DNA of 64,000 bases from Silene conica. Its lineage: Eukaryota > Streptophyta > Magnoliopsida > Caryophyllales > Caryophyllaceae. Below the pieces are notes generated by a model that was given only the letters and a program-made list of their open reading frames with translations, searched no databases and was not told where the DNA came from. Where the stretch lies: the NCBI GenBank assembly GCA_029255685.2, contig CM055314.2, forward strand, positions 10,124,399-10,188,398, written 5' to 3'. Positions 55,401 through 64,000 of the stretch are shown here, piece by piece. How positions within the stretch are numbered: the stretch's first letter is position 1; every line of letters begins with the position of its first letter. The position numbers and the translations under genes are program-made.

Positions 55401-56456
55401 CAACTCTAAATGAACACAAATTCTTATTTGCAACGGCACTATCCGTCGCAAGTTTGTGACGGATATCGTTTTCTCTCTCTCCAACACTATTCATGTGGTC
55501 CCCTTTCTCCACTAATTCATTTTAGATCCACTTTATCTCACAAAATATCCGTCATAAATGATGACCCGTCGCAAGCAAGACTTACCACTAAATGAATTAG
55601 GAGAAAGTTATGAAATTTTATTATTTCTAAACTAGTTTAGAGAAAATTTAAGAAATTAGGCAAATAATTGGACTTGTACACCAATCGGTATCTATTAAAG
55701 TATCGGGTACAACTTTATGACGGAAAAATTATATTTTTGTGCAAATTAAAACCTCATAAGTTTCAAATTAGTGCAATGTTCGCTAAAAGTCACATTACTC
55801 GAGAATAATTCTATGAGGCCATTTTGTAACAAATTTTTATAGTACAAATCCATAAACAATAAAATTCGGACTACAATTACAGAAAAAAACGCCTTTTCTA
55901 ATACGAAAATATATATTATATAAAATTTATAAAACAATTTTAAACAAGAATTTGTGAGTAAACGTACCTGAGTTGTAATAATGAGGATCAAACAAGCGAG
56001 AAAAGAGATTTTCCGGAAATAAAACACCTTAATAATATCAACAATACCAACAGCATAAGCCGGTCCACTACCAAACGCAGAACCGGCATTAGCAAACATA
56101 GATATCAACACATGTTCCTTAGTATTAAACGGACCGGAATTAAACGAAAACTCCCACGACCCGATTCGATAAACCGTCGTTGGAAGAACCCGTGCCATGA
56201 GCCGACCAATCGGTAATGTTGCCACCTGGATGGTTATCATGCTTATAATAAGCGGTTCGGTCCGATAATAAAAGAACGTGTTTAAGAACGATAATAATAA
56301 ACACGACCCAATGCCAAGGAACCACATTCTAAACGTCCATACTGGTAACGTCGGATCATCATCATTTGAAACCGTCAAGCGAACTTGTTCTACTACTGAT
56401 ACGTCTTCCTCGTTTCCATCCTTGTCCACGGGTTTTGGTAGTCTTCCGTCCTCCAT
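52422..56456 (-). CDS. Oligopeptide transporter (OPT family), complete, 6 exons, 736 aa
   Basis: Proton-coupled membrane carrier for small peptides or metal-chelate compounds; substrate not predictable here. Exons on the minus strand: 55968-56456, 54625-54722, 53739-54314, 53390-53642, 53121-53303, 52422-53033 (stop TAA). They sum to 737 codons, and every intron is GT-AG in matching phase. The N-terminus is acidic and cytosolic ([20 protein letters not shown]), then [20 protein letters not shown], the family opening. Many hydrophobic segments follow, consistent with the roughly 16 helices of OPTs. Exon 2 gives [20 protein letters not shown]. The KIPPR motif is at residues 523-527. The NPG motif reads NSG (106-108, Ser codon TCC at 56136-56138), an unusual change. 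The C-terminus is KDCPPF. Length and intron phases argue for a working gene. Intron 1 (54723-55967) carries tandem repeats and a MITE. Confidence 0.95.
54860..55800. repeat. About three diverged tandem units (roughly 260-300 bp) in OPT intron 1
   Basis: Recurring blocks: TTCTAAACTAA...GGAGAA (54886, 55189, 55624), AAGAAATTAG...AATAATTGGA...TGTACA (54930, 55213, 55650), TCGGGTACAAC or similar (54967, 55281, 55701) and TTTATCAACTCTAAATGAA (55139, 55396). The third unit is split from its neighbour by a MITE at 55415-55587. The outer ends of the array are approximate. Confidence 0.65.
55406..55596. mobile_element. Mutator-like MITE with 9-bp duplication inside the OPT intron repeats
   Basis: The element 55415-55587 (173 bp) is bordered by CTAAATGAA at 55406-55414 and 55588-55596. 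The ends CACAAATTCTTATTTGCAAC and GTCGCAAGCAAGACTTACCA are the family termini. Removing the element plus one CTAAATGAA restores CAACTCTAAATGAATTAGGA, which is exactly what the neighbouring repeat unit reads at 55144. It lacks about 20 bp relative to the 195-bp copies. Confidence 0.85.
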
Positions 56457-57571
56457 GATTTTTTTTATTAGGGTTTTATTTAATTAATTTAAATTAATTT
56501 GTTTGGTTTGAAGTTGCTAGCTAGATGACATATTTATATACAAAATTAAATTTATTAAATTTATATTAGGATTAGGAGTAGTAATTGTGTGTGAACAGGA
56601 TTCTCATAATGGTACTAGGAATCTTAGTTGAACAAGAGATTCTAATTTTGAAAATTTTGAAAAAAAAGTAATTAATTATTAATTATATCTGATAAATCAC
56701 ATTAATTTGGTAAAAAAATGTCATTATTATGATACTATATAAGAGAGGGAATATTAAATATTATTACGTACGTGACATATATGGAAATGAAAGTATTATG
56801 CATGATATATTTTCCTGTATCGGAATATTTCATGTTAAAAAAACCGTAACTATTATTATGGGTATGATGTAGTATATATCATATATACGGAATAATATCG
56901 GAGTATCAAATAAGTATAAGTATAATATATTACAGCTCAATTACAGAGTAACCAACTCTAAACTCCAAGGAGCATGCTCGATCCAGCATAAAATGTTCCA
57001 TATGATTTCGAAGAAAGTAAATATCCCTCGAAATCAATAAATTATTTACGTTTTTATTATATAAGGAGTATTTTAATTAAACGTAAAGAATTTGCTAAAT
57101 TGGAGAAGGTGTGTAATATTGATAAAGTACGATTGTTTAATTAAAATGTTATAGAATACGACACTCGACAGTCATACCGCACCACGTAAAACGGCTCTTC
57201 GATTGCTTAAACGTAACACCCATTTACAGAATTATCTATCTATTATATTATCAATATTCAAATGAGATATTTAACCTACAAAATAACTAGTTATTTGACA
57301 TCTTAACTCATTATTAAAATGAGTGCACTTAATATATCACTTGAGCTATCTTGATGGGATCAGCCTATTGTTACTTCCTAGCAATAATAAACGAATTAAT
57401 GTAAGAACCTAGCCAAGAACAAACCAACCAAATTAAGTGCAAGACTAACCCTACATTATGACCGAAATTTTTGTCAAAATGGTGCTCAAAACGGAAGTAA
57501 TTAACAAATGGTTCTTGTTTGAAACTATTTACCAAAAATGGTTCCACGTCACCATTTTTGGTTTTTCTTTT
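56457..57571. other. OPT 5' flank, AT-rich
   Basis: Should include the OPT promoter. On the minus strand TATATAAATATG near 56530-56541 is a possible TATA box about 75-85 bp upstream of the ATG. The rest is very AT-rich without a gene. Past about 57.4 kb the sequence approaches the broken retroelement. Confidence 0.45.
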
Positions 57572-57656
57572 TCCCAAACAGCGACCAATTAGGAAAATAT
57601 GCAGAATGAGGCAGATGTTGTGGAAAATTGAAAGTGCAACTGGTCGCTGTCTGGGA
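57572..57656. repeat. 85-bp hairpin at the gag break point
   Basis: TCCCAAACAGCGACCAATT at 57572 is mirrored by the inverse of CTGGTCGCTGTCTGGGA ending at 57656, with one or two mismatches over about 18 bp. It lies where recognisable gag similarity stops. It may be the terminus of a small element or a rearrangement scar. Confidence 0.4.
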
Positions 57657-57659
57657 TGG

Positions 57660-58753
57660 ACATTGTTTTGGTTATAATAACCACCTCCTTGATGGTATTG
57701 CTGAAAAGAATAGACTTGCTCGTTCTTAGCAAAACAATCCACAACTACATGTCTCGGCTCTCCACATCTTTCCCAGGTAGGACTTCTTCCCTCTGCAAAA
57801 GATGAACAGCTTGTTGATTCCCCGCAGCTTGTTTTTCCCATTGGTCAAACCTTGCATTCAACTTGTCTAACTTAGCATCAACACTATCAGAATTGATGTT
57901 GGCTACAGTCATTGTAACGCTCCTTGGATTTTCATACTCGGCACAATGGTCGGCCATCTCTTCAATTATGTTCCAACCCTTGTCATCATCTATCTCTTTC
58001 TGAAATCTTCTATTTGCAGCAACATTTAAAATGACACGATGATCATCATACAATCCATTGTAAAATTGGTTACTAAAAAACCATGGCTCAAATCCATGGT
58101 GAGGAACATACCTCACCACCTTCTTAAATCTACCACACGCTTCAAACAGGCTCTCGATTGCGATTTGCTTGAAATTGGTGATCTGACCTCTCAATGCATT
58201 AGTTCTTTGCGGCGGATAGTATTTTTTTAGAAAGCGAGAGCCAAAGACTCCCAATTCGTTATCCCCGCCGCCTCTCTGTCTATGTCAGTCAACCAATCTC
58301 TAGCTCCCTCAGATAAAGAAAAATGAAATAGTACTTCCTTGATCTTATCTTGCGTAACTCCTCTAGAAGTGGGGATAGTAGAACAGTAATCTGTAAAAAT
58401 CTCCATGTGCTTTCTCGGTCATCTCCTGCGACACCCCTGTACTTGTTTCTCTCCACCAGATTGATGTAAGACGAACATATATCGAAAGTGTTCACCTCCT
58501 CATCAGTGGTGAGCTGGAAACCTTTTGGGATAGACTCAGCAGTAGGCTTCGAATGACCGACGATATTCAGCATCTTTACTGGTACAATAGTCTCAACAAA
58601 AGTATCTTCCTCGATAATAGGACTGTCAAACTGGTCAGAAGTACTCAAGTCTTCCGCCTGACGACGTCTCTTCAACTCTCTCTGTCTGCGACGAAAGGTT
58701 CTTTCCGGTTTAGGATCAGCTGCAACTAATTCAAACCTGAAGGACCTGGTCAT
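57660..58753 (-). pseudogene. Broken gag of a Ty3/gypsy retrotransposon
   Basis: Reading on the minus strand from 58753, the first frame (to 58289) has a charged N-terminal region with ERTFRRRQRELKRRRQ. After a frame change, the next (58254-57745) contains ALRGQITNFKQIAIESLFEA, then ERRFKK-like spacing, VPHHGFEPWFFSNQFYNGLY and WNIIEEMADHCAEY, the hallmark gag capsid stretch of plant Athila/Tat-type elements. A third frame (57841 down) carries a degraded zinc knuckle, CGEPRHVVVDC, with the first cysteine pair incomplete. At least two frameshifts and a 3' truncation rule out function. No protease, reverse transcriptase or integrase follows. Confidence 0.8.
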
Positions 58754-58855
58754 AGACAGAACTAAAGAGAGGAAAATAAGAACGGCCTTAAGGAATTAAA
58801 AATTCCGTAAGACAAAATGGAAACAAACTAAATAAAGCAGATAAATTAATTGCCT

Positions 58856-58877
58856 CCCTGGCAACGGCGCCAAAATT
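58856..58877 (-). other. Primer-binding region next to the LTR
   Basis: On the minus strand, directly after the LTR end (ACGACACGAATCA), comes AATTTTGGCGCCGTTGCCAG then GGAGGCA. TGGCGCCGTTGCC is the primer-binding core I associate with Athila/Tat-type plant gypsy elements. The complementary tRNA was not identified here. Confidence 0.6.
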
Positions 58878-60293
58878 TGATTCGTGTCGTATAGACCAAA
58901 AATAATAAACCTAAGTCTATTAACCTGTAGTTAACGGAAGTAGGGTCGAATCCCACAGGGAGGTAATATTTATATGCAATTCAGTCAGTTGGTCGCAAAA
59001 TGGGGGGTTTTGATTTGGTTTTATCTAAACTAAAAGAGGGTTAGGAGAGAGTAAAAAGGAAGGGAAATAAAGCAGAGAAAATAATGAGTCTAAACAAGGA
59101 GCAGGGAATATGTCAGGAATCGGGTCACCATGGTATTACGCTATCAGATTAACTTAGGGTAGTCAGTCTTTGATAAGGAGGGTAATGATTATCTCTTTCC
59201 GGTCACAAATCGCCCTAGGGTCCCCTAAATAACTTGCGCTCTATTAGGGTAAGTCTATTGTTCTATAGGCAAGTTCATCCTTCCTATCTTTCGATCTAGG
59301 TCAGGTTTAACTAGATAATAAACCGGTCTCCTGCGTTCACTCAATCGACCAATTCACAATTTAATTGTCATCAAACAACCCTTGTCGCAAAACTAACTAA
59401 ACATGTCAATCCTACTACTTTACTAACGTGGTTTCCCCATCCTAACATATTAAGAAATTAGCTACACATAATTTTGGGATCTACACTAACATTTGAGATA
59501 AGAACGAAATAAAACATATTGAATGCTATAACTAATTACGAGAAACAAGAAGAATAATACTAATAAAGAAAGGAACAAGAATGAAATTAAAAGCAATAGG
59601 ATTAAAAGGGAGGAAAGATTACAAAATGATCCGGAGTTGAAGGTATGAGAGTAATGTTGACAAAAGTTTATAATCTAAAAATGAGAGAGTAAAAAATAAT
59701 AAGTCAAAAGTAGTAAAGTGTCTGATTAAAGATAAGTTAATACCTTTTATAATAGAGATTAAGCTCTCCCGAAATCTAACCTAAAACTTAACGTAAAATA
59801 AAGCGGCCCATCAGAAGAAATCTACTCGATCGAGGAAATAAATACGCTCGATCGAGTAGAGATACCCAAAATCTCCTCGATCGAGTAATGATACTACTAG
59901 ATCGATGGCTTCTATCCTCTGCAACTATCGATCGAGTAACAGCTTCACCCGATTGATTAAGTCTTCATTTCTAACCACTCAATCGACCACCAACAGGGTT
60001 CGATCGAGCACTTCTTCTCTTCCAGCTCACTTGGTGCTCAAAATAGTCTTTCACTTGGACGTTTCACGCTTCCCAATGCTTGCAAGTTTTGTTCCTGCTT
60101 CCCATCTTCTAAATGTATGTACTCAAGGCAGCATTAGTTCGGTTTTCACTATTTCCAGCTTATTCCTACAAATTAGCAAGAAAAACACAAAGTAGCATTT
60201 TTGGGGCATAAAGTGATATAAAATCATTCATAATGCATATAAATGCGTGCCAAAAGGTACTAAAAAGTACTCCGTATATATTATATACACGCA
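58878..60293 (-). mobile_element. 5' LTR of the broken Ty3/gypsy element
   Basis: Its inner edge is fixed by TG at 58878 (plus strand) beside the primer-binding region. The outer edge is tentative, at ...CACGCA (60293). On the minus strand a TATA box TATAAAA sits at 59745-59751, so transcription would run toward gag. The upstream part holds several ACTCGATCGAG-type palindromic strings (59825-60010). A GGGTCGAATCCC box lies close to the inner end (58952-58963). No second LTR is in the window. Confidence 0.6.
59825..60010. repeat. Cluster of CTCGATCGAG palindromic motifs in the LTR U3
   Basis: Full or near copies of CTCGATCGAGT appear at about 59826, 59849, 59876, 59925 and 59999, with degenerate ones (TAGATCGATGG, CTCAATCGACC, CCGATTGATT) between. 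Spacing is irregular, 23-75 bp. Such clusters upstream of the TATA box could bind a factor that controls the element. Confidence 0.55.
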
Positions 60294-60360
60294 TTAAAAT
60301 GCAATTGGCAAAACACATGGAATGACCCATCAAAATACAAGTGGCAAAGTATATGTAGGT

Positions 60361-60486
60361 CTCGTGAGAGACCGTCTCTCACTAATTTAGTGAGAGACAT
60401 AACACGAAAATAAAAACTTCAGTGGGTCCCTCACCCATTCATGTGAGATGTCTCTCAATAACGCTATTGAGAGTCCATCTCTCTAA
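60361..60486. repeat. Dispersed repeat family with GAGAGAC inverted motifs (copy 1)
   Basis: Contains CTCGTGAGAGACCGTCTCTC, GTGAGAGACAT, AAAACTTCAGTGG, TGTCTCTCAATAACGCTATT and GAGAGTCCATCTCTC. The same order of motifs recurs at 62255-62370, and a piece near 1080-1115. It is probably a small MITE family; boundaries uncertain. Confidence 0.4.
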
Positions 60487-60504
60487 ATTTTTTGTGATTT
60501 TCCC

Positions 60505-60580
60505 TACTTGTCTTCCCATTTGTGTAGTTGTGAGAAAAATATATCCGTCTTCACTTTGTGACGGATACAAACAAGACTCA
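60505..60580. repeat. Short GACGGAT repeat (also near 18.06 and 36.86 kb)
   Basis: Carries CTTCCCATTTGTGTAGTTGTGAG ... CCGTCTTCACTTTGTGACGGATA ... CAAGACT in shortened form. Related segments lie at about 18056-18155 and 36855-36950. It is related to, but distinct from, the 195-bp MITE family. Confidence 0.4.
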
Positions 60581-60600
60581 TTGACTCATTGACTCATTGA

Positions 60601-60976
60601 CCCTGTTTGGTAAACATCATATTAGCCAATTTAGCATATTGAAGGGTTTTAGCATGTTTGACCGGTCAATATGCTAATTGTCGTACGCGTGTTTGGTAAA
60701 CAACATATAAAACAACATATTTGGGGTCAATATGTTATTTTACAATATGCTGTTTACCCCATCATATTGGTTATCATATTATAAAATAGGAAAGTTACTT
60801 CATTTTATAAAGAAAATTAACAATTTACTAATCCTAATCTGTCAATAACCAAACACTCAAATTAATTCTGCTAATTATAATATGCTAGTCAAACTTTCTA
60901 TTAAAATCTGTCATTTATAATCCACCATTGCAATCTGCTTATGCTAAAATTAATCCGCTGTTTACCAAACTGGACC
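60601..60976. mobile_element. Non-autonomous DNA element (GTTTGGTAAAC termini)
   Basis: Left CCCTGTTTGGTAAACA. The right end, inverted, is GGTCCAGTTTGGTAAACAG. The interior is rich in CATATTA and TATGCT strings and has no frame. Just before it the octamer GACTCATT is repeated three times (60573-60599 region). The target duplication is unclear; hAT or Harbinger origin possible. Confidence 0.5.
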
Positions 60977-61176
60977 ATTGTATTCCATCTCGTTGAAAAT
61001 TTTCATCCCGATTAATACTAGCTTTGAAGTTCAGTATTTTCAGCCGAGTTAGAGTAACATATAAGTAATGACTAATGGCTAATGACTAATGATTAATTAC
61101 AAGTGAGTTGGTGCACAATCAGACTAACAAGGAAATGTCTCATTTATTATGGTAAGTACTTATGGAAAGTATACAT

Positions 61177-61389
61177 TTGATGATTTAGTAAGTCTTGCTT
61201 GCAACGGGTTACCATTTGTGACGGATATTTTGTGAGATAAAATGGATATAAAATGAGTAGTGGAGAAAGGGGACCACAAAAATAGTGTTGGAGAAAGAGA
61301 AAAAGTGGGAATTTTATGAGAGAAAACAATATCCGTCATAAGCTTGCGACGGATAGTGCCGTTGCAAATAAGAATTTGGGTTGATGATT
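61177..61389. mobile_element. 195-bp Mutator-like MITE with perfect 9-bp target duplication (inverted orientation)
   Basis: The element 61186-61380 is flanked by TTGATGATT (61177-61185 and 61381-61389). It starts TAGTAAGTCTTGCTTGCAAC and ends GTTGCAAATAAGAATTTGGG. Internal features are the TTTGTGACGGAT...ATCCGTC inverted blocks and a TTTTGTGAGATAAAATGGAT segment. Confidence 0.88.
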
Positions 61390-61913
61390 ACCTCAGCCAA
61401 CTGGATTCCAAACTTTTGCTTATTTGTGTTATGAATTATCACACAAATCACAAATATAGTACCCCGTATTGGAATTGATATTCCAATCTTATCACACTCA
61501 TGTGAGTTCACATAATCACATACAACCACCATATCATTATACAAACCAACAAATTCACGTCGTATCTATCGCAAAATTACGGCATTTTAAATATTATTCA
61601 TTTAAGTAAATAAGATAGAAATAGATCAAATGTCGAGAAAATAGTAATACTTTATGATTTATCTTGTTTATCCACATAAATAATAACAATGCCTTATATT
61701 TTTCTACCTAGGTGGGTAATATTTAACCGTCACAAGTTTATGACGGATATTAATAATTGACATATCGCAAACTTGCAACTATATGTCCGTCCTAATAAAA
61801 TTTACTAGCAAATTAAATATTCCCTACAAGAATTTCGTACTAAACCATTCTATATAATTGAACCTAGTGGCGGATCCAAAATATAAGGAGATTGGGGGCA
61901 TAGGGCCAGCTAT

Positions 61914-62126
61914 ATTGAGATACCCAAATTCTTATTTGCAACAGCACTATCCGTCGCAAGCTTGTGACGGATACCGTTTTCTCTCACAAAATACCCACTT
62001 TTTCTCTCTTTCCAACACTATTCATGTGGTCCCTTTCTTCACTAACTCATTTTCTACCCATTTTATCTCACAAAATATCCGTCACAAATAACGACCCGTC
62101 GCAAGCAAAACTTACTAATTGAGATA
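61914..62126. mobile_element. 195-bp Mutator-like MITE with perfect 9-bp target duplication (forward orientation)
   Basis: The element 61923-62117 is flanked by ATTGAGATA (61914-61922 and 62118-62126). It starts CCCAAATTCTTATTTGCAAC and ends GTCGCAAGCAAAACTTACTA. It is collinear with the inverted copy 540 bp to the left and has the same length. Confidence 0.88.
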
Positions 62127-62254
62127 TTGTCAAGACTAGAGCAAATTCACATTATAGTAAGGGCGAAGGCCGAAGGGTGATGGTCCTACCCCAAATATGA
62201 AAACTTGACTTAACAGACGGATTTTTGCTACCAACTACTCGTATTGTTTACCGG

Positions 62255-62370
62255 TAGGTCATGTGAGAGACGGAGACCTAATATGGAAACAAAAACTTTA
62301 GTGGTTCATCACACTATCATTTGAGAGGTCTGTCAATAACACTATTAATGGACCGTCTCTTTGAAGTTCT
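62255..62370. repeat. Dispersed repeat family with GAGAGAC motifs (copy 2)
   Basis: GTCATGTGAGAGACGGAGAC, AAAACTTTAGTGG, GAGAGGTCTGTCAATAACAC and GGACCGTCTCTTTGAAG appear in the same order as in the copy at 60361-60486. Confidence 0.4.
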
Positions 62371-62642
62371 TGGGATTATTTACTACTTAATAGATAAATA
62401 GATGATATCCTATTAAATGTACAATAAATTACAATACCATAAAAAAAAAATTAATTTTTTTAATAAAAACGTTTTAATTTCCCTCTGTCAGAGCGCCGAA
62501 CATCCGTACCAATCCTCCCCCATTCTGCCATTGATTTGGACATAACCTAACACCAACATGTGAAGTAGTGAATCTCTAACATCAAGTGACGACTTGCGTA
62601 AAGGCCGTCGATCGCAATTCACAAACTTACCCTTAAAACGGA

Positions 62643-63149
62643 TAAAGACCCTGTTTCTTCTGACTTATTTTCAGCTCGTTTTAATTCAGTTCAGTCCAGC
62701 TCATTTCAAACGGATAAAGTTTAGCTTTTTTCAGTTTAGTTCAGCTCACTTCAGTTCAGTCCAGTTCAGTCCAGTCCAGTTCAGTTCAGTTCAATAGTGA
62801 TATCTGTTAACACAATCGAAAATCATAATTTTGAAAATAATAGATATCATTAAAACAAAAGACATCATCTATGTTGTTTTGTTATTGACTTTCATATCAT
62901 CATGATGTGCTTCATTATCGTGGTAATTATGGACACCAATAACATATCCTATTTTTTCGAACTTTGTCCATTGGTTTCTTCCTTTCTTTAACATCCATGT
63001 TTGAATCTGTTCTTTCTTAAGTACTTTGATGTTTTATAACTGGTATACCAAATTTTTGCATCCGAATGAAATTATTAATAAATTATTTTATTATTAGTTT
63101 CTTTTTAAACCGCAAACTTTTATTAATCAAACAAAACTTTTATTATCAA

Positions 63150-63183
<34 letters not shown>

Positions 63184-63459
63184 TAGTTAGTTAGATCAAT
63201 TTAATTAAACTTCAGTCACTTTTATTAATTTCAGTTTCATTCAGTTCAGTTCAGCCCAACTCGATTAAATTCAGTTCAGTTCAACTCAACACGATTAAAT
63301 TCAGTTCAATTCAATTCAGCTCAGTTCAGTTTAGTTCAGTTCAGTTCAGTTCAGTTCAGTTTAGCTCGATTCAGTTCAGTTCAGTTCAATTCAGTTCAGC
63401 TTCATTCAGTTCAACTCAGTTCAGTTTAGCTCTAAAAAGGCAGAAAGAACAGGGCCTAA
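62643..63459. mobile_element. Non-autonomous element with TTCAG-repeat arms
   Basis: The termini AGACCCTGTTTCTTCTGACT and (inverted) GGCCCTGTTCTTTCTGCCTT are bordered by TAA on both sides, in the PIF/Harbinger manner. Both subterminal zones are arrays of TTCAG or close variants (62690-62795 and 63235-63425), in the same orientation. Between them lie AT-rich DNA and an (ATT)n microsatellite (63150-63183). 811 bp with no coding capacity. Confidence 0.6.
63150..63183. repeat. (ATT)n microsatellite
   Basis: About eleven ATT units inside the TTCAG-arm element. Confidence 0.9.
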
Positions 63460-64000
63460 GCAGGGGCGGATTTGGGGTGGATAGGGTAGGCAAATGTCAA
63501 CCCCCAACACAAAAATAAGAATAAGTTTTGAACATAAGTTTCATAAAAATGTGTTAGGCTTAGTGGTTAAATGTGACTATGTGTTAGATGTTTGGTGAGG
63601 TTGGAGGTTCAAAACTCATAAGAAAGTATGTCCATGTAAGATGAATACTAACGCATAAAGAAAAATAAAATAAAAGTTTCATCTATATTGAAGACTTACA
63701 AGTGATGTATCACCTGATCACCCGTTTTATTTTTAAGATAAATATATGTCCGTTTAATAGAGACCTTTTGTAGGCCGATATTTAGACCATGGTCTATGCC
63801 GAGTTTACTAGAAGCTTTTTGAAGGTATTGGCCAATAGAAACGGACAAGCCGATATCTAAACCATGGTCCTTATCAAATATTTGGATCTTTCTTGTCTGT
63901 CAGTGTCAAGCTTAAATGCCTATCATGCAAATGCGAAATCGAATTCGATATGAACTTTTTGTTTGTTGTGAAGGTAGCCCCGAGTGTAATTTGATGCTCA
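63460..64000. other. Window end, no gene recognised
   Basis: AT-rich DNA with a GGATTTGGGGTGGATAGGG start and no frame of note. GCCGATATTTAGACCATGGT and GCCGATATCTAAACCATGGT (63775 and 63852) form an imperfect direct repeat with a period near 77 bp, suggesting a small tandem duplication. Confidence 0.4.

Noticed and set aside
58952..58963. tRNA gene at the GGGTCGAATCCC box
   Set aside because: Only a T-arm-like piece is present; no acceptor stem, D arm or anticodon arm could be folded around it.
59905..60195. 96-aa frame near 59.9 kb
   Set aside because: It lies in the U3 part of an LTR, opposite to the element's direction, with no coding signature.
62594..62797. 67-aa frame rich in SSVQFS repeats
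   Set aside because: It is the translation of the TTCAG array in a transposon arm.

Overview
The window is a piece of a plant nuclear genome, almost certainly a eudicot. The support is canonical GT-AG introns, plant-type actin exon structure, a MIKC-type MADS-box gene, an oligopeptide transporter (OPT), AT-rich intergenic DNA, and a dense load of MITEs, a plant RTE-type LINE and Ty3/gypsy LTR pieces. The look of the LTRs (ACTCGATCGAGT strings) and of the MITEs suggests Caryophyllales/Caryophyllaceae. That is an impression without a search, so treat it as a hypothesis.

Layout. 1-5.8 kb: AT-rich intergenic DNA with repeat fragments. 5.8-20.8 kb: three complete actin genes in tandem, all on the minus strand (coding parts 5844-7349, 13615-15035, 19394-20799). 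Each codes for 377 aa with introns at identical positions. The first two are recent duplicates, identical except for residue 4 and sharing leader intron, core promoter and 3' flank. The third is an older, diverged copy. 24.2-30.5 kb: an eight-exon AGL17/ANR1-clade MADS-box gene on the plus strand (238 aa, 3.6-kb first intron). 32.5-34.6 kb: two 3' ends of an RTE-type LINE, one with a clear 16-bp target duplication. 36.4-42.7 kb: inverted-repeat elements, tandem duplications and an LTR. 46.0-49.4 kb: a compact transposon nest with at least six elements, including a three-level nesting. 51.4 kb: a small serine-rich gene (102 aa) with its own TATA box. 52.4-56.5 kb: a complete six-exon OPT gene on the minus strand (736 aa), with tandem repeats and a MITE in intron 1. 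57.6-60.3 kb: the 5' part of a broken Ty3/gypsy element (LTR, primer-binding region, frameshifted gag). 60.3-64 kb: a run of MITEs, two of them 195-bp copies of one family with perfect 9-bp target duplications.

Nothing suggests that the protein genes form a functional cluster. Actins (cytoskeleton), a MADS regulator and an OPT carrier are unrelated jobs, and the linkage is ordinary for a plant chromosome. The actin trio is a true tandem family. The most informative signals are the near-perfect protein identity of two actins (possible gene conversion), the OPT gene with an altered NPG motif, and the transposon archaeology, where neighbouring repeats supply empty-site controls for insertions. 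I see no CRISPR array, operon, tRNA or rRNA gene, or complete transposase. Exon coordinates were deduced by hand from splice consensus, frame and family knowledge, and no search was run.
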